A stretch of DNA of 64,000 nucleotides from Trema orientale (Eukaryota > Streptophyta > Magnoliopsida > Rosales > Cannabaceae), in the NCBI GenBank assembly GCA_002914845.1, contig JXTC01000028.1:570783-634782 (forward strand), written 5' to 3'. The translations under genes were made by a program, and so were the position numbers. The notes under the pieces are model-generated. The model saw nothing but the letters and a program-made list of their open reading frames with translations. It searched no databases and was not told where the DNA came from. Below are positions 21,025 to 33,311 of this stretch, one piece after another. Each line of letters starts with the position of its first letter. Within the stretch, counting starts at the first letter, position 1.

Positions 21025-24000
21025 ATGGCCGAATGTGAAGGATCAGGACCTAGAATTGACAAGTTCGACAGTACAGACTTCTCATACTAGAGATTACAGA
21101 TTAATGATTATCTGCATAGTAAAAAATTACATCAGCCTCTATCAGGAAAAAAACCTGAGAAGATAAAGAATAACGGCTGGAAACTCTTTGATCGACAAGT
21201 GTTAGGCATAATCCGATTAATACTAACGAAGAATGTTGCTCATAATGTGGCAGAAGCAAAAACCATAGTAGTGATAATGAGTATCCTATCAGACATGTAT
21301 GACAAACTGTTAGCAAACAATAAGGTACATCTGGTGAAGAAGTTGTTTTAATTTAAAGATGGGAGAAGGTGCTTCAATTACAACACATATCAATGAGTTC
21401 AACAGGATCATTTCTCAGTTGACATCCGTCGAAATTAATTTTGACGATAAAGTTCATGCTTTAATTCTTCTAGCATCTCTACCAAATAACTGGGAACCAA
21501 TGAGGAGTGCGGTTAGTAATTTTGTAGGCAAAGGAAGCTACAATTCGATAATGTTGGAGGCCGAATTTTGGTAGAAGAAGTTTACAGAATTGATATAGGT
21601 AAAGGCGCATAATCGAGTTCTATCTTAAATCTCGAGAACATGGGTAGAAGCAGCGAGAAAAATTCTAATCGGGGTCATGGTAGGTCCAAGTCAAGAAATG
21701 GTAGAGATAAGTCCAGATCCAGAAAAGACTAGAATGCTGGAACTGTGGCAAGACTAGTCACATAAAGAAGAATTACAAAGTACCAAGGAGAGATGACAAT
21801 AGAAATAATAGTACTAATGCTGCAACTGAAGAGGAACAAGATGCATTATTATTATCTGTTGATAGTTCTATTGACTTCTAGGTCTTAGAATCTAGAGCTT
21901 CATTTCATACTACTGCACACTGTGATGCATTAGAGAATTATGTCGTTGGTAATTACAGAAAGTTTTATCTGGCCAATGGAGAACCTTTAGATATTATTGG
22001 TGTGAGTGATATCCGTCAGAAGATGTCAAACGGATTAGTATGAAAAATCCAGAAAGTGAGGCATATACCAAAGTTAACGCAGAATATTACATTAGTGGGG
22101 CAGCTTGATGATGACGGGCATAATGTGACCTTTTCTGGTGGCTCGTGGAAGGTCAAAAAAGGAGCCATGGTTGTTACTCGAGGAAGTAAGATTAGAACTC
22201 TCTACATGACTTCCAGTTGTAGAAATACATTCGTGACTGTCAATGCTGGTGTTGATTCAAGTCTATGGCACTATAGATTTGGGCATATCAGCGAGAAGGG
22301 AATGAATGTAATATTGTCAAAGGGAAAGCTACCATAGTTGAAGTCAGTTGAGCATAGACTGTGCGTAAGCTGTATCTTTGGTAAGCAAAAGAGGGTGAGC
22401 TTTTCGAAAGACAGAAGAGAACGGAAAGCAATAAAGTTAGAGCTGGTTCGTGTAGATATGTGGGGACCATCTCCTGTGACATCCTTTGAAGGCTCAAAGT
22501 ACTATATCACTTTTATTGATGATTTGAGTAGCAAGGTATGGGTTTATTTCCTGAAAAATAAATTCGATATTTATGATACTTTTAAAAACTGGAAGGCCAT
22601 AGTAGAAAATGAGACTAATCTGAAAGTGAAATGCTTGCGGTCTGACAATAGATGAGAATATAGTGATAATGATTTCAAGAGGTATTGTGCCAATAATAGG
22701 ATCAAGTTTGAGAAAACTATTCTAGGGAAACCTCAACAAAATGGTGTTGCTGAAAGGATGAACAGAACCCTGAATGAACGTGCTAGAAGCATAAGGTTGC
22801 ATGCAAGGTTACCAAAGACATTTTGGGCCGATGCAGTTAATACCGCTACATATGTTATCAATAAAGAACCATCAGTACTATTAGACTACAAAATACCAGA
22901 AGAGGTCTGGAGCGGTAAAGAGGTAAACCTATCTTTCTTGAAAGTATTTGGTTATTTATCTTATATTTATATAGACCCTGCTAGTAGAAGTAAACTTGAT
23001 CCTAAATCTAAGAAGTATTTCTTTATTAGTTATGGTGATACTGAGTTTGGTTATCGTTTCTGGGATGATCAAAATTGGAAGATCATCAGAAGCAGGGATG
23101 TTATATTCAACGAAAAAGTGATGTACAAGATAGGTTAGACACCAGAGCTGATGGTGTATGTTTTGAAGTCAGGAAGTTAGAGTAAATTCCATTGAATGAC
23201 ATTCCAGTAAATAAGATGAGGACTAATAATAACCAAGAAGATCAAAAACCTATAGCACCAGTAGTGGAGCCACAAACCCCAGTAGTTGAATTCAGACGAT
23301 CTTCTAGAACAATCCGACCTCCTCAAAGATATTTTCCTGCACTGTATTACATTCTGTTGACTGATAAAGGCGAGCTAGAGACCTATGAAGAAGCAGTGCA
23401 GAATGATGAGTCAACCAAATAGGAGTTAGCCATGAAAGATGAGATAAATTCACTGGTGTCCAATCAGACATGAGAGTTAACAGAATTATCAGAAGGAAAG
23501 AAGGTGTTACACAACAAGTGGGTGTACCGAATAAAAGAAGAACATGATGGTAGTAAGCAGTACAAAGCAAGGCTTATTGTTAAAGGCTTTCAATAGAAGG
23601 AAGGCATCGATTACACTGAGATTTTTTCACTAGTAATTAAATTGACCACTATCAGAATAGTTCTTGGGTTTGGTAGCCAAGGAAGACTTGCATCTAGAGC
23701 AGTTAGATATCAAGATGGCATTTCTTCATGGTATCCTGGAGGAAATAATTTTCATGAACCACAAGGTTTTGAAGTACAAGGAAATGAGAGAATGATGTAC
23801 AAACTTCAGAAAAGCGTATATGGCTTGAAATAGGCTCCAAGATAGTGGTATAAGAAGTTCGATGTATTTATAAGTAACAATGGTTATTTGTAGTGTCAAG
23901 CGGATCATTGCTATTATATAAAGAGATATGACAATTCTTATATTATTCTACTTTTATATGTAGATGATATGTTAATTGCTGGAGCTAATATAGAGGAAAT

Positions 24001-24917
24001 TGATAAGCTTAAGAGAGAATTGTCAATAGAGTTTTCTATGAAGGATTTGGGAGCTACAAAGCAAATCCTTGGGATGCAGATTTCTAGAGACAAGGTGAAT
24101 AAGAGTTTAAAGCTATCTCAAAAGGAGTATGTGAAGAAAGTGCTTAGTAGATTCAAGATGGATGAAGCAAAGCTTATGAGTACCTATCTGGCTAGTCACT
24201 TTAAACTAACCAAGGAGCAGGAACCCTTAATCGAGTAGGAATGAGCTTACATAGCCAAGGTACCTTATTCTTCTGCTATTAGCAGCCTTATGTATGCTAT
24301 GGTGTGCACCAGGCCAGATATAGCATATGCAGTGGGAGTTATAAGTCGATATATAAGTAATCTGGGAAAACAATACTGGGAACGGTGAAGTAGATTCTCA
24401 GGTACCTGAGAGGTACCAGTAATATGGCTTTGTGCTTCAGAAAGTCAAATTTGGGTCTACAAGGCTATGTTGATACTGACATAGCTGGTGATATAGATAG
24501 CAGAAAGAGTACCACTGGATATGTATCCACATTAGGTAGTATGATAATCAACTGGATCTCAAAGCTACAAAAGATTATCACTCTATCCACTACTGAAGTA
24601 TAGTATATTGCCGTAATAGATCAAGCAAGAAGTTGATCTGGTTGCAGAGATTCTTAGAGGAACTGGATCATAATTATAGGAAGAACACTTAGCATTGTGA
24701 CAGTCAAAGTGCTATTCATCTGGTGAAGAACCCTGTTTCTCATACTCAGATAAAGCATATACAAGTTTGGTGTCATTTCATACGGTCAGTTTTGGAAGAT
24801 GGAGTCTTGGTGCTAGAGAAGATTCTAGGAAGCAAGAACCTAGTGGACATATTAACAAAGACAGTGACCATTAACAAACTGAAGCTACGTTCAGCTTCAA
24901 TTGGCTTACAAGCATAA
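21025..24917 (+). pseudogene. copia gag-pol polyprotein pseudogene (element A)
   Basis: Starts with ATG at 21025 and ends at a stop after GLQA near 24917. Gag has a stop at 21088 and a one-base frameshift at about 21345. The zinc knuckle at 21735-21776 reads CWNCGKTSHIKKNY, so its last Cys is Tyr. The protease active site is E-S-R (21888-21896) instead of D-S-G. Integrase retains VDMWGP, RSDN and NGVAERMNR, the DDE landmarks, but has a stop just after RSDNR. RT keeps YVDDM at 23957-23971, and the QLDVKTAF region is frameshifted. RNase H is fragmented. Many stops replace Trp or Gln codons. No functional protein can be made from it. Confidence 0.92.
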
Positions 24918-24979
24918 AGAAGAGAGAAATGAGCTGCTGCATTAGTCGAATGTGAAAACATAATTAGAATTAAGTCTTC

Positions 24980-24990
24980 AAGTGGGAGAT
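24980..24990 (+). other. polypurine tract of copia element A
   Basis: AAGTGGGAGAT lies immediately before the 3' LTR, the usual position for priming plus-strand DNA synthesis. Confidence 0.85.
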
Positions 24991-25502
24991 TGTTAGTGCT
25001 AACCGTGTAAGGAAAACACAATTTGCATATTATACACGGTAAAAGTAAAGGAAAAAAAGAAGAAGAGAAAAAACGTGTACAAGCCATGTGTATTGCGTGT
25101 GGTATATTAGGAAACTTTAAGAGGAAAATGTGTAAATATTGGAGAAGCCTTACACTATAAATAGGGTCCTCATCTCTCATTATTTCTTATCCCAAAAAAG
25201 TGAGAAACACCAAGCATAGTGAGAGTAAAATAGAGATATTTTATTCTTGAGAGTTAGAGAAAACTACACTTTTTCTCTTAGGTGTATTTGGGGTCTGGGT
25301 GTGAGGAGTGCTGAATGAGTATTTGCAAACACTTGTAAAGATTTCTTTTCTCCTTATAGTGAAGATTTGCAGTAGCTCCGTGGACGAAGCCAGATTAGTG
25401 AACCACGATAATTTTGTGTATTTTGTAATTATTTTATTTTTTACATTTATTTTTTTGTTGCTTCTACTATTGTGTATTTATTGGCGAGGTTATTCCCTAA
25501 CA
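24991..25502 (+). repeat. 3' LTR of copia element A
   Basis: Starts TGTTAGTGCT and ends TTATTCCCTAACA, 512 bp. TATAAATA is at 25156-25163. An internal CCGTGTA/TACACGG inverted pair is seen at 25003 and 25034. Confidence 0.9.
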
Positions 25503-25507
25503 TGATG

Positions 25508-25600
25508 GTACTACGAGTCCTCTCTATTTTATGCAATCTGCCACGTGTTGTTTCTTTATTGGTCGAAAAAATTACCCCTAATACTAATCTTGTGCAAGAA
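25508..25600 (-). mobile_element. continuation of the LTR-like remnant
   Basis: The minus strand reads CAATAAAGAAACAACACGTGG and then continues to the copia insertion site. Taken with 19810-20470 this would be one LTR-like unit split by copia element A. Confidence 0.3.
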
Positions 25601-25659
25601 TTGGGTAATTTGCACTTTAAACTCAATTATATACAGTCTTGTGCAGTTTGCCACTTATA

Positions 25660-26558
25660 ATATTTTCTTTTTGATGCTTCGTCCCTAAATTTTATAATCA
25701 TTTGTAATATCAACGATCACTCAAACATCAATCTGTTAAATATTTAATGGAATTTGAGATAGCATCCTATGAAAACCTAATATAGACTTTTTAGAAAGAG
25801 TAGTCATGAGAAATTATTTTGAATAATATTAATTGCAATTTATTCCATTCATTCATGGCATCTCATGGGCACATTACCCCTTTAACCCCTTAATTATTGT
25901 AGTTAATTTACATGAAATTGCTGATAATCCATTTCTTTATGAATATTATCCTCTATATATAATACAAATGAATAAATGAGAATATTAATGGATTTTTGTT
26001 TTGATTAATATCTAATTGAAAAAAAAAAATAGAAAAGACAAAAGTTAGTAACTATGTACTTACTTGTGAGCCACTAGTATCTCCTTTCTAAAATACTTAT
26101 GCTAATATAGAGAAGTGTGGCTCTATCTAATCATGTAACCCTTTTGAAAAAGGTGGCAATTGTCTACTTTTCCCACAGACCACACTCTTTGCTAAAAACT
26201 CAAGTTTAATTACTACTTAATATTCCATTTATTTTTCTTAAATTCTCTTTTATTTTATTTTTGTCTTTTCTTTTCACACTCAGTTTCCTTGTCCCTCGTT
26301 CTTTTGCCTACACCCACCCTTCTTTTTCTTTCTCTTTAGATATTGATTCGGCTCTTTCCTTAGTTTTTGATATTGATTGGCAATGTTTTGACGTAGATCA
26401 AAAGCATGATGGTGTACAATCATGAATACAAATATTTGTTAACTAAGTTAGTAGTTAACTTTATTAAATTAAGATTACGTATGTGTTTTGAGTATCTCAT
26501 TAGTAATTGTGAGTTGAATTGGGAAACTTAGAATGGTAGCATGCACTTTGCTTATAGG
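25660..26558. other. no gene recognised
   Basis: AT-rich spacer. AAAAGGTGGCAATTGTCTACTT at about 26148-26170 resembles an M3-family end but is isolated. Confidence 0.35.
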
Positions 26559-27459
26559 GTTCACTACTAAACAAAAGGCCTAACACAACGCGTGTATGGA
26601 TACAATGTGATAAGCGCCAGAAGTACCATGACACATAAAAGGCATCGTGGTACATTACATATATCACGACACCTTAGAGGCGACGTGGAAGATATTTCTT
26701 GATGTTTATAAGATGCTGAGACAAGGCCCATAAAGATATGTATCGTAAGGTTTCACGACTTATAGGCATTGTGACAAGGGCCAATTTTAATCTGGGCCAT
26801 TAAAATCAGACCCCTCAGATTGACCTTATCTTCTAGCTCCAGTAGCCAGTTGCCTTCCTCCGTCTCGTGCCACTAACCAGCTACTACTTTTGGCCAAAAC
26901 AGGTACTTCTAGCATTAAGCTTCCATGTTTTCACTAAAATTACATCACCCATTAATTATATTGTGATTTTGACTTATTTTGTTGAAATATCTTGTTTCAC
27001 GTTAATTTTGAGACTTGAAAACCTAAGTTTTGCATTTCTTTGCTAAAAATTACAATCAAGATAATTTGAAGCTTTTAAACTCAATAACTAAATTTCTTAT
27101 TTAGGTTAAATTTGGGAGTTAGAACTCTAAACTCTCAATTTGATAATTTTTTGATATATATTGACAATTTATACTCTTGTAAGTGTTAGATTAATTCATG
27201 TTATTGCATATGTTTTAATTTATGATATTAAAAGATCCAAAATCACGAGTATACTAATTTTTTGATTTATTACACGAGATAAACAAATATAAAAATTAGT
27301 TATCATTGTTGTTGCAACAGTGAGATGAATTTTGCTGCTGTTGCAATAATGAATTTGAATGTTGTTGTTACAACAGTAAAGTGATGAACATGACGATAAC
27401 AATTGCAATGGAATAAAATGAACAATAATAAAAATAAATGATACTAGAAATTTTAACAT

Positions 27460-28600
27460 AGCTCAGTTATTTTATAATAACCTATTCCACGGTGCTATAC
27501 TCAGAGAAAGAAACATGTTAGTAAAAATATTCAAAGTAAAGGAACATATTAGTAAAAATATTTAAAGTACAAACACTATTGACTAAAATAAAAAAGACTC
27601 CCTCATATCTCGATGCACCATGCTTGGCTCTTCTTCTAATATATTTTGTGAGCTCCACTCGTCTTACTTGACTCCATGCTCTTGAACTCTCATCAACAGC
27701 TGGATCGATTTTCTCTTTCTCGGCATGCTTTCAGTTATATACACTAGGACTCCTTTCTATATACTAAAACCTATCTTCGCCTAAAGAATGCCTAGCCCTT
27801 CTTCTGAAGAACTCTTACAATCTCAGGTACAAAATATTTCTTAGAGTAATCACTCTAAGCGCACTCAAGGCTCATAAATAAAAATAACTCAGAACTCAAT
27901 TACAAAAACTTGTCTATTTTCTCTCAGTCTAAGCTATCTAATACTTCACAAATGAAGAGTTCAAATAGACTTCAATCCTTGCAGAAACCATCTGCAGGAA
28001 AAAAAAAAAGATTTGATCGTGCATGATTAATCATTAATGACAAAAATTGCTCAAAATAATTAGTTTCCAAATCTGTCACAGCCCGTTATTGCAACAGTAG
28101 AGTAAGAACAGTGAAACTAAATCAAAAGGAGAATCAACGAGTTCTGGAAAAAAATTTTGTATTTAATTTGATTAAGAACATTACTCTATCATTAAATATC
28201 AATCAGGAATTAATCATAAGCCAACTCAAACAATTAAATGAGCCAAAATCAAAATTCATTTTGTAGATACTGTTGTTGCAACAGCAGTGCCTAGAAAGGA
28301 AAAAAATTCAGAAATCGAGTAAATAACATTTACTCATAAATGTGTATTGTCATCCCAAACCGTGTTCTGCATTTTATCAATCAATTAGCGATGAAAAATT
28401 ATAGCACAACATGTAATTAAGTGAGAGGCAATATCTAGAAAGAATCAAATAGGACTTAAACTTTAATCCTAGAAAATCATTCCATGTATAACAAGATGTG
28501 CAATTTATCACAGTCACAATTAAAAAGAGCTAATTTGCACAGCTCTATAATTAGACTTATCCAAATAAGATGCCAATCAAGATAGCCACAGATCATGGTC
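27460..28600 (-). mobile_element. possible nested LTR-like insert inside the CACTA element
   Basis: On the minus strand the stretch reads like a long LTR leader (ACCTGAGATTGTAAGAGTTC, TTGAGTGCGCTTAGAGTG), words I associate with SIRE-type copia LTRs. I could not find matching ends or a target duplication. Several CTGTTGCAACAG palindromes lie around it (27310-27380, 28090, 28270). Confidence 0.3.
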
Positions 28601-29151
28601 CTAAAATATATATATATATATATATTACTAATTAATGAAACTTAATGTGTTAATTTTTGGACTTTAGATATTGATATGTTGATTTTGCTTCCATTTGCAT
28701 TAGTTGAAGTTTGGTGTTTATTTCCTAGCCAAAATTTGCAATATTTTGAGGCATGTTCTCTGATCTTTTTTAATTAAATTATGCAAATATATATATATAT
28801 ATATATACATATGATCCGTTTTATGCTTATTTGAAAAGCTTGATTTAGTATAAATCGTTGAAGATTGCCTATGTCAATTTTGTTTAAATATATTAATTGG
28901 GTTGTGATATTAGTATTTTGTTAAGTGTTGTTTATTTGGCTACCTCTTAAAATTAGGAGAGACTGTAAATTTTTTTTAATTACTCAACTAGTACTATTTA
29001 GAGATGACTCGATTTATTTGGTTTATTTTATTACTTGATCATCATTAATACAAATGACTAAGTGTTTCTATTCATATATAAAATTAATTTAAGTATTTCT
29101 ACTTTTTGTTTCTAAATGTGTTCAGAATTAATAAAAAAATAGAAATCGGCT

Positions 29152-31400
29152 GATAGATTATCGAACGAGTATAGAAACAAAGTTGGTAATTTTTTGGAGT
29201 TTGCTATTAAAAATATTAAAGATCCCAATATAATTTTGTGCCCTTGTCTTAAATATGGAAATTTGATAAAAATAACTGTTAAAAAGATAAAAGAATACTT
29301 ATATTTCCGTGTAATAGATCAAAGTTATAAACAATAGATTTGGCATGGTGAAAAGGTTCTAACTATGGGATTTTCGTCCAAAAAAAGTATAAGAGATGAA
29401 TATGAGTTAGATTTTAACGATGATCTTTTTGAAATGATCGATGATACACAGTATGAAACAGATGTAGATCCTATCAAGTTTTAGTTATTACTTAATGATG
29501 CTGAGAAGTTGTTCTATCCAGGTTGTATGAAATTCACAAAGTTTTCTGTACTACTGAAATTATATAATTTGAAATTAAGACATAGATGGAGTGATAAGAG
29601 TTTTTAGACTCTTTAGCTTTACTAGGAGAGATGTATTTGCCAAAGAATATTGAGATGCTACCTTCTTCTAATGAGGCTAAAAAGACTTTATTTTCATTAG
29701 ATATACAATATGAGAAAATTCACGTTTTCTCAAATAACTGTATTTTATATCGTAGAAAATTTAAGGATACAATTACTTGTCCAGTATGTGGTGAGCCTAA
29801 GTGGCAATTAAATAAGAATTCTAAAGAGGTAAGGTTGGAACCTCTGCTAAAATTCTATGATATATTCCTCTAGTTCCTCTTTTTACTCGTCTATTTTGAA
29901 ATTATGAATATGCTAAAGATCTAACATGACATGCGAATAAAAGGATAGAAGATAGAAAACTTAGATATCCTGCCGATTCACTTACTTGGAAAATAATAGA
30001 TTACAAATGCCTTCTTTTAGGAGTGATCAAATAAATCATCATCTTGGTCTATCTGTAGATAGTATTAATCCTTATACAACTCTAAATAATAAATATGATT
30101 GTTGGCCTGTAGTGCTTGTTATCTGTAATCTTTCTCCGTGATTGTGCATGGAGATAAAGTTTATGCTTCATACAATACAAATATCAAGACCTAGATGACC
30201 TACTAACAATACTGATGTATATTTGGCCCATTTGATTGATAATTTGAACAGTTTGTGGAATGCTAGTATTAAAGCTTATGACACATATAAGAATAATGAT
30301 TTAACTCTTGAAGTTGTGTTATTATAAATAATCAATGACTTCCCTGCATATGAAAACTTATTTAGATTTTTTACTAATAAATACAGAACTTGTCCTATTT
30401 ATAATGAGAAAACAAATTGTCACCGCTTAACACATGTTTGGAAAATTGAGTTATATTTGGCCATAGAAGGTTTTAACCCTATAAAAATATATACAAAAAT
30501 TAGAAAAGAACATTTAGTACTTCCCAAGAATTTGAATTGGAACTACAATATTTAATCGGGATAAAGGAACTACAACAATTAAATTGGGATAGAGGAACCA
30601 CAATATTTAACTGGGACAGAGATATTAGAAACAATTTCGAAACTCAAATTTAGGTTTGGAAAGTTTAAAATAAGTGATATTAGTATGAAAATAAAAATAC
30701 ACAATAATGTGAAAGTTGTAAAAACACCGAAGAGTTATTAGAAGAAGAAATATATATCCTTTGAGTTAGAATATTAGTAACATTTACTTGTGAGACATAA
30801 CTTAGATATCGTACATATTGAAAATAACACATATAATAGTATAATTTGAACTTTATTAGATATTTCAAAGAAGAATAAGGATTACATTGATGCCTATATG
30901 GATCTTGTTGATATGAGTGTTCAGAAAGAGTTAGCTCCTAGAGTAGAGGAGAAGTGAACATATTTATCCCTACTTACTTCACATTGAAAAGAAAGAAAAA
31001 CATCAATTGTATCATTCCTTATTTAATGTAAAGGTTCCTGAAGGTTATTCTTCTAATATTAGAACATTAATGGATATGAACGATTTAAAACTAGTTAGAC
31101 TTAAATCTCATGATTGTCATACATTAATATAATATTTGTTATCTATAGCATTCTGGTCTGTATTATCTAAAAATGTTCGATATGCAATTACTAGATTATA
31201 CTTAATTTTTAATTCAATTTACTCCAAAGTGGTCGATGTATCAAAGTTGGACAAATTACAACGTGAAGTTGTTGCAATCTTGTGCCTGTTTGGGTAATTT
31301 TTTCCTCCAATATTTTCGACATAATGATACATCTTACTGTACATTCGGTTGGAGAAGTGAAGTTATCTAGTCTTGTTTATTTTAGATAGATCTATTCATG
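29152..31400 (+). pseudogene. CACTA TNP2-type transposase, multiply broken
   Basis: From 29152 one frame gives the transposase-associated N-terminal domain (FLEFAIKNIKDPN..., CPCLKYGNL, an HGEK near 29345), interrupted by stops near 29335 and 29482. It continues with PGCMKFTKFSVLLKLYNLK and WSDKSF. The next good frame, 29631-29873, carries EKIHVFSNNCILY and CPVCGEPKWQ, typical TNP2 landmarks. A later frame (about 30015-30480) gives LGLSVDSINPY, YDCWPVVLV, DVYLAHLIDNL and INDFPAYENL. At about 31310-31400 FDIMIHLTVHSVGEVKL matches the DUF4218 segment that follows TNP2 in plant CACTA elements. Stops and frameshifts throughout rule out function. Confidence 0.85.
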
Positions 31401-31969
31401 AAGAGTGGATAGATGAATTAATACAATTTATTATTTGAGGTCCTATGTTTTATTCATTTGAACTATGTAGTATTTGATGATAATATTAGTTTAGTTTAGA
31501 AGACTAATATATATACCTAGTTTTTAGGTTATATGGGTATGATCATATGATTATGTTAATTGTTATTTTGATTTACTCATCTACTTACTTAAGATTATGG
31601 ACTATAGTTATATTATTAAGTTCGTATATGTAAATTTGAATTTTTGTTCCATTTTATGTGGAATATTTGGTAACTATCATAGATTTAGATTATATTTATA
31701 AACATTCAGAGGGTATACATAAATATACTAAAAATACCTCTGAAAATAGTGTACCAATGTACTTAAAATACGTTACTAAAAAAACGATCAAAAGGATACC
31801 AAGATGCTTAAAAGGCATCATGGTAGATACCAAGGCACTTCTAAAGCGTCGTGGTATGCTGGGACTATTATAGCACCCGGAACCACGATGTATTGGCAGA
31901 CATCATAATAGGCCTTTTAAGGTGTTTATAAAGCATCGTAAAAGGCCTTTCTTCTTGTAGTGGTTAGAT

Positions 31970-32140
31970 AATTGTTAAATAAAAACTTTGCCAAATATTT
32001 GGTAGAATTGAGCATTTATAAATGGATGAAAATTGGATAACAAAGGATAGGTTGTCGAGAGTTTAAAAATAGAGTTGAGTATTTTTAAGTTTTGCCAAAG
32101 AGAATAGTATAGATCCTCATATGATCCCATGTCTATCTAT
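31970..32140. other. spacer, no gene
   Basis: Short AT-rich gap between the CACTA element and the next MITE. Confidence 0.4.
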
Positions 32141-32690
32141 TAAATGTAGGTGTTTATGGCACAAATAGTTCCTGAACTATCTAACTTATGATAATTTAGT
32201 CCTCAAAATTTCAACTTTGGCAATTAAGCCCCTAAACTTTCCAATTTGAAGCAACGTAGTCCCTAAATTATCTAAATTCTAACATGTTATTAAATTTCTG
32301 ACAAAGAATACACATATAGAATATGTTATAGTATCTGAAAGTATTTTTAAAGAAACATAAAGTGAACAAAAGAATTTGGAGAGAATGAAAGTCGTATTAT
32401 TTGCATTTTTTAGGGTTCTTGGAATTGTAAATTTAGAGAAAATATTTATGTGATTGTTCATTTTTATGTTCGAAATTCTCGAATTTCTTTTCAAAACAAT
32501 TTCTGATGTAGCTACATGCACCACACATCTTTTTTTGGTCAAAATTTAACAATAAGTTATAATTTGGATAGCTTAGGGACCAAATTGCTACAAATCGAAA
32601 AGTTAAACGCTTACAATTGAAACTCTGAGGATCAAATTGCCACAAGTTGGATAGTTAAGGGACCATTTGTGCCATTAATACTAAATGTAG
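32141..32690. mobile_element. MULE-type MITE, 532 bp, with long inverted repeats
   Basis: The body is 32150-32681, flanked by a perfect 9-bp duplication TAAATGTAG (32141-32149 and 32682-32690). The ends GTGTTTATGGCACAAATAG and (reverse complement) GTATTAATGGCACAAATGG begin inverted repeats of about 150 bp. Shared blocks include AACTATC(T/C)AACTT, TCCTCA and GTCCCTAA. The short open frames inside are by-products of the arms. Confidence 0.85.
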
Positions 32691-33119
32691 TAACTTTAAG
32701 ATGATAAAAAGATATTAATGTAAGAAGATATTTATACTTCCATAACATAGATAAATCTTATTAGAGATGGATATGGTGGGATTTGAGGAACCTTCATGTC
32801 ATGAGAGTTTTCTAAACAAACAAATTCAAAAATAATACGTTTACAACAAATACAAATACTACTCGGTAGGTATGGTTGATGATGTTAAAGAAAAGTACTT
32901 TAATCGCCCAAAAGTGTTCGTGAAATTGCTATAGGAAGTAGAGAAACCTCTTTTCTTGGATCAAAAAAATCACAAAATTTTCATTCTTAGTTAGGCTTTA
33001 TAATTTGGAAGCTTAGAATGGTTAGAGTGACAATGAATTTTCAAAATTGTTTGCATTATTTAGAGAAGTATTCCTACAACATAATAAAATTCCCATGGAC
33101 AAAGCATTTTCTTGATTCC

Positions 33120-33311
33120 ATGGTTAAAGGCCCTCAAAATGGCCTAAAGGTGCTAGTTTTGAGGCCTTTTAATGAGGAATTCTTCATTAAAAACTATTGG
33201 TATAAGTTTTTAATGACGGTTCTAGAAATCCTCATTTTCAACCACTATTATTGACCTTTAACGATGGTGTTTCACTGGCATAAAAGGCATTATTTTTTTT
33301 TTTTGCAGTGA
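33120..33311. mobile_element. one end of a CACTA-like element
   Basis: The right edge reads CATTATTTTTTTTTTTTGCAGTG, whose reverse complement begins CACTGCAAAA. AAAAGGC and GGCCT words repeat in the 190 bp before it, as in CACTA subterminal regions. The matching left end was not found. Confidence 0.35.

Larger units (their letters stand above)
20471..25507 (+). mobile_element. Ty1/copia LTR retrotransposon A, complete but inactive
   Basis: The element is 20476-25502, 5027 bp, flanked by a perfect 5-bp target duplication TGATG (20471-20475 and 25503-25507). Two 512-bp LTRs, both TGTTAG...CCTAACA, bracket a degenerate gag-protease-integrase-RT-RNase H polyprotein in copia order. A primer-binding site follows the 5' LTR directly and a purine-rich tract precedes the 3' LTR. 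The LTRs differ at roughly one base in nine over their last 180 bp by eye, so the insertion is old. The clade is not certain; the gag and RT wording looks Tork-like. Confidence 0.95.
26559..31965 (+). mobile_element. CACTA (En/Spm) DNA transposon with both ends, degenerate
   Basis: The body is 26562-31962, 5401 bp. The left end is CACTACTAAACAAAAGGCC. The reverse complement of the right end is CACTACAAGAAGAAAGGCC, 15 of 19 identical. A perfect 3-bp target duplication GTT flanks it (26559-26561 and 31963-31965), the hallmark of the superfamily. Subterminal sequences at both ends are rich in GGCATCGTGGTA-like words in both orientations. It contains a decayed TNP2-type transposase and a DUF4218-like segment in the same direction. 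Confidence 0.9.
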
